Assembly: GCA_903901395.1 (NCBI GenBank)
Contig: CAIUQW010000291.1
Coordinates: 1 to 9,546 of the forward strand
Length of the DNA: 9,546 bases
Reading direction: 5' to 3'
Origin: an uncultured Chlorobiales bacterium
GTDB lineage: Bacteria; Bacteroidota; Chlorobiia; Chlorobiales; Chlorobiaceae
Shown here: positions 5,780 to 9,546 of the stretch, one piece after another
How the letters are laid out: every line of letters begins with the position of its first letter
Numbering within the stretch: the stretch's first letter is position 1
Program-made: the position numbers and the translations under genes
The notes under the pieces: generated by a model
The model's input: only the letters and a program-made list of their open reading frames with translations
Database searches by the model: none
What the model was told of the DNA's origin: nothing

Positions 5780-6838
5780 TCACTCCGCCCGTTCGAGCAC
5801 TTCGGCGATGCGGCTTGCTGCCGCGCCATCCCATTTTTCGGGGATCAGCGTTTTGCCCACAGGTTTGCCTGAAAGGATCACCGAGGCGCGTTCGAGAATC
5901 TCTTCTGCGTCGGGAGCGATCAGCACGTTGGTGCCGAGTTCGACGGTCGAGGGGCGGGCGGTGCTCTGGCGCAGGGTGAGGCATGGCACGTTCATCACAG
6001 TCAGCTCGGCCTCGAACTCGACGCTGTCGGTCAGCACGAACGCGGAGTCCCGGAGCAGACGCAGCATGTCGATGTAGCAGGGCATGTCGATCATCCGCAG
6101 ACCCGCAACGCCGCTCAGCGCCTCATCGGACGACGAGTAGCCTGGCAGCAGCACGGTCGCGGTGGCTGCGAGTGATTCGAGCACCTTGCATAGCAGGTCG
6201 CGATTGGCGGAGGCTTCCGGCTCGATCAGAACGGTGACAAACTTTTTCGGGGCGAGCGATAGCGCATCGAGCACTCTGGATTCGTTGGCCTGCGCCATGA
6301 GCGTCACGAGGCTGTCGATGGCCGTGTTGCCAACGAAGAGGATGCGCTCGTCGGCGAAGCCCTCGTTCATGAGGTTATACACTCCACTGTGCTCGCTGAC
6401 GAAGTGGAGCGCGGCGACCGAGTCGATGACGAGGCGGTTGATTTCGCCGGATTCAGCGCGGTCGTAGCTGCGCAGGCCGGCGTCGAGGCTGATGACCGGG
6501 ATGCCCATCTGCGCGGCGGCAAGTGCTCCGGCAAGGCTGGCGCTGTCGTGGCCGCCGGGCACGACGAAATCGGGTGCGAGTTCACTGAACAGCAGCTCGA
6601 AGGCGAGCATGAGTGATGCAGTTTGGCCAACCGGCGTGCCCGGCTCGGCCTCGATGACGCGGAGTTCATCCGACAAACCGAAGGCGGCGGCAAGCGCGTC
6701 ATGCTCGGCGCGGCTGCCGGGCGTGAGTACGCGGACAAGCACCGGCTGGAAAATTCCTTTTTTTCTGAACGCGCTGACAAGCGGGGCGGCATGGAGAAAC
6801 GCCGCGCGATCCTGGGCAATCAAGACTATTTTTTTCAC
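5780..6838 (-). CDS. UDP-GlcNAc 2-epimerase-fold protein with altered active site
   Basis: A 352-residue protein with the two-Rossmann (GT-B-like) architecture of WecB-type UDP-N-acetylglucosamine 2-epimerases. Recognisable landmarks are AAFLHAAPL near the N-terminus, SLAGALAAAQMGIPVISLDAGLRS at 101-124, GEINR at 131-135, FVGNTAIDSL at 168-177, CYIDMLRLL at 254-262, VLTDS at 268-272 and LRQSTARPS at 289-297. Several residues that are key in the E. coli enzyme appear changed by eye: the HGD Asp aligns with His97, the EAGLRS Glu is Asp119, the THRREN His is missing (IEPEASANRD), and the GG of TDSGG is VE. Arg11 and Glu132 seem retained. It may be a divergent sugar-nucleotide enzyme or a non-catalytic relative. 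It starts at GTG 6838; MKKIVLIAQD is a natural start for the first strand. It is divergent from the OstA-like gene, which suggests an envelope context. Confidence 0.85.
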   Translation of the reverse strand: MKKIVLIAQDRAAFLHAAPLVSAFRKKGIFQPVLVRVLTPGSRAEHDALAAAFGLSDELRVIEAEPGTPVGQTASLMLAFELLFSELAPDFVVPGGHDSASLAGALAAAQMGIPVISLDAGLRSYDRAESGEINRLVIDSVAALHFVSEHSGVYNLMNEGFADERILFVGNTAIDSLVTLMAQANESRVLDALSLAPKKFVTVLIEPEASANRDLLCKVLESLAATATVLLPGYSSSDEALSGVAGLRMIDMPCYIDMLRLLRDSAFVLTDSVEFEAELTVMNVPCLTLRQSTARPSTVELGTNVLIAPDAEEILERASVILSGKPVGKTLIPEKWDGAAASRIAEVLERAE

Positions 6839-6901
6839 GCCGAAAAGCTTTATTTACATTGAAATCGAAACGATAACGCTCAACACAGAGAATCCGCAAG
6901 C
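6839..6901. promoter_or_regulatory. Divergent promoter region of the epimerase-like and OstA-like genes
   Basis: Only 63 nt separate the two start codons, so back-to-back promoters must lie here or overlap the genes. The region is AT-richer than its flanks (TTTATTTACATTGAAATCG), but I cannot pick -35 and -10 boxes with confidence. Neither gene has a strong ribosome binding site. Confidence 0.4.
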
Positions 6902-7831
6902 ATGACCAGCAGACGACAATCAATCTCAAAAGCCGCATGGCGCGTGATGCTGTCGCTGGCCCTCTGGGGAACCTCCCTGCCGGATAATACGCTCTCCGCG
7001 GAAAATAAGAAAACGGTACTCGAACACGCCGATCTGATCGAAGGCGGCGAAAATCCCGGCCCCTCAGGGACGACCATTCCGTACCGCTCGGCAGTCGGCA
7101 ACGTCAAGTTCCTGCACGGCGAAACGATTTTGCAGTGCGACCGCGCGACCGACTGGCCCGAAAGCGAGCGCATCGACCTCACAGGGCATATCGTCATCAA
7201 GGACAAAAGCATCGAAACGCGCGGCGACCGGGGAGTGTATCACACCGACCGCGAAACCGGGGAACTGACGGGCAACGTTCGCGGACGGGTGATTGAAGAC
7301 AGCCTGGCCGTGAAATCGGCGCGAGCGACCTTCGACCAGAAAAAGAATGAACTCTGGCTTTTCAGCGACGCCGTCGCCTGGCAGCGTGGGCGGCAGCTCA
7401 GCGGCGATTCGATCCGGGTACATGTCCGCGAAATCGCCGGAAAAAAGAAGGTGGATGAAATCCAGGTCTTCGGCCACGCTTTTCTTGCGGCCAGGGACTC
7501 GCTGTCGAAATCGCCGACGCTCTATGACCAGCTCTCCGGCAAACAGTTGACGGCCAATATGGACGAACGATCCCGCCTGAAGAGGGTCACGGCGACCAAA
7601 AACGCCCGAAGCCTCTACCACATTTATGACGACAAGAATCAGCCCTCGGGCGTAAACTTCACCTCCGGCGACAAAATCCGCATGATCTTCGCCGAAGGCA
7701 AGCTCGACCGGATTCTCGTCACCGGCGGCGCGCTCGGCAAAGAGTACCCGAACTCCATGCGCAACGACCCGGAGATAAATCTGCCCGGTTTCCGCTTGCG
7801 TGACAAGGAGAGACCGGTTTTTGGGCCGTGA
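6902..7831 (+). CDS. Exported OstA/LptA-like organic-solvent-tolerance domain protein
   Basis: A 309-residue protein of the OstA superfamily, the beta-jellyroll repeat fold of the lipopolysaccharide transport proteins LptA, LptC and the N-domain of LptD. A signal peptide covers about residues 1-33 (positive MTSRRQSISK, hydrophobic VMLSLALWGTSL, cleavage near LSA-EN). The mature part has the family's rhythm of short strands: VGNVKFLHGETILQCDRA, RIDLTGHIVIKDKSIETRGDRGVYH, GELTGNVRGRVIEDSLAVKSARATFD and a second set around NELWLFSDAVAWQRGRQLSGDSIRV and GDKIRMIFAEGKLDRILVTGG. At 309 aa it is longer than E. coli LptA (about 185 aa), as in OstA-like proteins of other phyla. The likely role is periplasmic, carrying LPS or a related lipid to the outer membrane. 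The gene symbol is not assigned because several paralogues are usual. Confidence 0.82.
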   Translation: MTSRRQSISKAAWRVMLSLALWGTSLPDNTLSAENKKTVLEHADLIEGGENPGPSGTTIPYRSAVGNVKFLHGETILQCDRATDWPESERIDLTGHIVIKDKSIETRGDRGVYHTDRETGELTGNVRGRVIEDSLAVKSARATFDQKKNELWLFSDAVAWQRGRQLSGDSIRVHVREIAGKKKVDEIQVFGHAFLAARDSLSKSPTLYDQLSGKQLTANMDERSRLKRVTATKNARSLYHIYDDKNQPSGVNFTSGDKIRMIFAEGKLDRILVTGGALGKEYPNSMRNDPEINLPGFRLRDKERPVFGP

Positions 7832-7909
7832 GTCGGACTGTTGCGAGGCAAAGGTCGTGCAGGAATACCAATCACCGAGGCATTGCGTAGGGGCTCTGTC
7901 TTAAACGCC

Positions 7910-8192
7910 GGGAGCGCCGAGCGCCTGCTCGGCAATGGAGCCGAAGGCTCCACATAATTTGACCTCAAAGCCTTTCAGGTATCAAGAGATAACGTCCCTC
8001 TGAATTATTAATTCAGCCATTAAAATTCTTAAAAAATTGCCCCGGACTTCAGTCCGGGGTATGCAGATAAGACAAAACTAATAAAGGCTTTAGCCTAATT
8101 GCTTACAACGATGGCAATAGCGATTGATTGTGCCTGGAGTAATAAATCGGCGATTTAATCCAAAAGATGCCGAGCAGGCGCTCGGCGCTCCC
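7910..8192. repeat. Hairpin-rich block framed by a perfect 25-bp inverted repeat
   Basis: Arms 7910-7934 and 8168-8192 are exact reverse complements over 25 bp. Each arm itself contains a 7-bp hairpin (GCCGAGC, 4-nt loop, GCTCGGC). Between them lie further palindromes: GGAGCC-GAA-GGCTCC (7937-7951), CTGAATTA-T-TAATTCAG (8000-8016), CCCCGGACT-TC-AGTCCGGGG (8040-8059), AGGCT-TT-AGCCT (8085-8096) and AAATCG-G-CGATTT (8144-8156). No reading frame fills the block and no flanking target duplication is evident. Either REP-like palindromes in a BIME-style cluster or a MITE-like non-autonomous element would fit. Confidence 0.7.
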
Positions 8193-8216
8193 AGGGAAAA
8201 CAATACCGCTAACGCA

Positions 8217-8249
8217 AAAAAGCCTTCCCGTTGGTCGAGAAGGCTTTTT
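8217..8249. terminator. Bidirectional intrinsic terminator
   Basis: AAAAAGCCTTC (8217-8227), an 11-nt loop and GAAGGCTTTTT (8239-8249) form an 11-bp stem with A and T runs on both sides. It lies between convergent genes, just beyond the stop of the FmdB-like gene (minus strand), and can also stop transcription of the OstA-like gene through the repeat block. Confidence 0.85.
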
Positions 8250-8274
8250 GCTGTTCTATGAAATCACCGTACGC

Positions 8275-8526
8275 TTATTTCGCCAGAGGGCAGCTTCCTG
8301 AGCCGCATCCGCCGCCTGACTCGGAGCCTTTCGATGATTTGCTGCCGCAGTAGTCGGTGCTGTAGAAGCCCGAGCCTTTGAGCACGAAGCCGCCTTCGGC
8401 GCTGATGACGCGCTCGTATGCTTCCTCGCCGCACTTTGAGCACTTGGTGAGGGAGTTATCGGTCATGCGCTGAAAGACCTCTTCTTCAAATCCACAAGCG
8501 TTGCAGCGGTAATGATAGGTTGGCAT
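8275..8526 (-). CDS. FmdB-family zinc ribbon protein
   Basis: A small 83-residue protein beginning MPTYHYRC, the signature start of the FmdB/CxxC_CxxC_SSSS family. Two CxxC pairs, C8-x2-C11 and C29-x2-C32, form a zinc ribbon; the middle matches the family consensus ([28 protein letters not shown]). The C-terminus is a Ser/Gly-rich tail with further cysteines (C60, C74, C79). The start is ATG 8526, with GGAGG 9 nt upstream; the frame is open 40 codons further, but that part lies beyond this site and is not family-like. Named after a putative regulator of formamidase/methylotrophy genes, the family's real function is unclear, possibly nucleic-acid binding. It is divergent from recO, with 122 nt between. 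Confidence 0.9.
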   Translation of the reverse strand: MPTYHYRCNACGFEEEVFQRMTDNSLTKCSKCGEEAYERVISAEGGFVLKGSGFYSTDYCGSKSSKGSESGGGCGSGSCPLAK

Positions 8527-8648
8527 ATTCTTTTCCTCCGTTGGGAATCTATTCTGTGTATGTTGTTTTGGTAGCTTCGGGTCGCGAAAACCCTGCAATG
8601 TTGGACGCTGTATATAACTATATTTAATTTCAAAAAAAAGTTTCACCG

Positions 8649-9428
8649 GTGATCGTAAAAACGCGGGCGGTCGTACTCCGCGACATCAAGTACCGAGACC
8701 AGTCCAAAATCTGCCTGCTCCTGACCAGAGAGTACGGGCAGGTGTCGGTCATTCTGAAGGGCGGACGAAGCGCGAAAAGCCGCACCGGGCCGCTCTTTTC
8801 GCCGGGTAACGTCATTGACGCGGTGCTCTACAAAAAGGGCAATCGCGACATCCAGCTCGCCAGCGACGCCAGCCTCGTGCTCAGCCCGCTCTCCGAGTCG
8901 CCCGACCTCGAACGCTTCAGCGTGCTTTACCGTGTGCTCGACCTCGTCCGGTACGCCTCGGCTCATGAGGAAAAAAACGTACCGCTTTTCAACATCGTCG
9001 CCTCAGCAATTTACCGTCTTTGCACTGCCATCGACAACTTCCAGCCGATTCTCGCCTGGTTCCTCTTGCGCCTCGTCGGCGTCCTCGGCTTCACGCCGTC
9101 GCTCGAACGTTGCGTTTTCAGCAACCACGATCTGCTCGCCGACATCGAGGAGATGAAGCTCCGCGAGCTGCTCTTCGTGCACGATCCGGGAGGATTCGCT
9201 CTGCCGGGCACGGCCATCGTCAACGGCGTCTCGATTCTGTCGGTGCCACTCAGCCGCTACCGCTTCATCCGCACCCTCGCCGCCACGGGCAACGCGCCCT
9301 TGCCGGATGCGCCGCCGGACGAGGTGGCCGCCGTCTGCAATCTCTTGCAGGATTACTGCTCCCGCCACCTCGACCGGATGCCGCACCGCAAGCATCTCGA
9401 CATCCTCTCGCGCCTTGCTTCGGCATGA
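8649..9428 (+). CDS. recO: DNA repair protein RecO
   Basis: A 259-residue recombination mediator. It acts with RecR to load RecA on SSB-coated single-stranded DNA and can anneal strands. The N-terminal OB-fold (about residues 1-80) is clear: [43 protein letters not shown] and [20 protein letters not shown]. The helical C-terminal part has [17 protein letters not shown] (about 139-155), matching the family's L-L-x-x-L-G-x-x-P block. Many RecO proteins carry four zinc-binding cysteines after this; here only C155 is left, followed by [20 protein letters not shown] without further CxxC pairs, so zinc is probably not bound. The start is GTG 8649; no strong ribosome binding site precedes it. The length is normal for the family. 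Confidence 0.93.
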   Translation: MIVKTRAVVLRDIKYRDQSKICLLLTREYGQVSVILKGGRSAKSRTGPLFSPGNVIDAVLYKKGNRDIQLASDASLVLSPLSESPDLERFSVLYRVLDLVRYASAHEEKNVPLFNIVASAIYRLCTAIDNFQPILAWFLLRLVGVLGFTPSLERCVFSNHDLLADIEEMKLRELLFVHDPGGFALPGTAIVNGVSILSVPLSRYRFIRTLAATGNAPLPDAPPDEVAAVCNLLQDYCSRHLDRMPHRKHLDILSRLASA

Positions 9429-9534
9429 GATCGGCAAGCGGGAAGCGGCTTTCAATCTTCGCTTCAATTTTCTATCTTGACCAGTTATTTATCAAATCAT
9501 CACACCTCGACAAATTCAAACCGAACGATTCGAC

Positions 9535-9546
9535 ATGCCTGTACTC
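9535..9546 (+). CDS. Possible start of a further gene (partial, 4 codons)
   Basis: ATG 9535 opens the frame MPVL, cut by the window end, 106 nt after the recO stop. Upstream lies an AT-rich stretch with a TTGACC at 9477-9482 that could be a -35 element. No clear ribosome binding site is seen, so the call rests mainly on position and the promoter-like upstream sequence. Confidence 0.3.

Noticed and set aside
7893..8205. CRISPR array or insertion sequence at the repeat block
   Set aside because: The repeats are inverted and dissimilar rather than regularly spaced direct repeats, and no transposase frame is present.
8527..8646. N-terminal extension of the FmdB-like protein
   Set aside because: MPTYHYRC is the family's normal start, with a good ribosome binding site; the extension covers the divergent promoter region.

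Overview
The window looks like chromosomal DNA of a green sulfur bacterium, probably Chlorobaculum or a close Chlorobium relative. This is inferred from the general character of the proteins (prfB end, RecO, FmdB-like zinc ribbon, LptA/OstA-like protein) and the high-GC codon use of the core genes; no marker here settles the genus. No rRNA, tRNA or CRISPR array was seen.

Layout: (1) 1-1048, + strand: the 3' end of prfB (release factor 2), then 10 nt later a calcineurin-like metallophosphoesterase whose last ~35 codons change abruptly to AT-rich codon use. (2) About 945-3000: an AT-rich islet. It holds 392 bp without a supportable gene, then three minus-strand genes read in the order orphan OmpR-type response regulator (2789-2043), a 24-residue peptide (1914-1840) and a 112-residue aromatic-rich protein (1779-1441). 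The two small genes have almost identical translation-initiation regions (GGAGG, 5 nt, ATG). The regulator and the peptide gene share an upstream architecture: a CTGATATTTT box 28-29 nt from a CTTTCGTA(A)TAT block. (3) 3006-4625, - strand: a secreted adenosine deaminase-family enzyme with a clear intrinsic terminator. (4) 4921-6838, - strand: a six-helix membrane protein and, upstream of it, a UDP-GlcNAc 2-epimerase-fold protein that has lost several catalytic residues. (5) 6902-7831, + strand: an exported OstA/LptA-like protein, divergent from the epimerase-like gene. (6) 7832-8274: a 443-bp intergenic region packed with hairpins, framed by a perfect 25-bp inverted repeat and closed by a bidirectional terminator. 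(7) 8275-8526, - strand: an FmdB-family zinc ribbon protein, divergent from recO (8649-9428, +). The window ends with what may be the first four codons of another gene.

How the genes fit together: the core genes are housekeeping functions (translation termination, recombination, envelope biogenesis). The part that may be undescribed is the 1441-2893 module. An orphan regulator appears to share its own upstream control sequence with a neighbouring pair of very small, strongly translated genes, which suggests an autoregulated mini-regulon. No product there other than the regulator belongs to a family I recognise.
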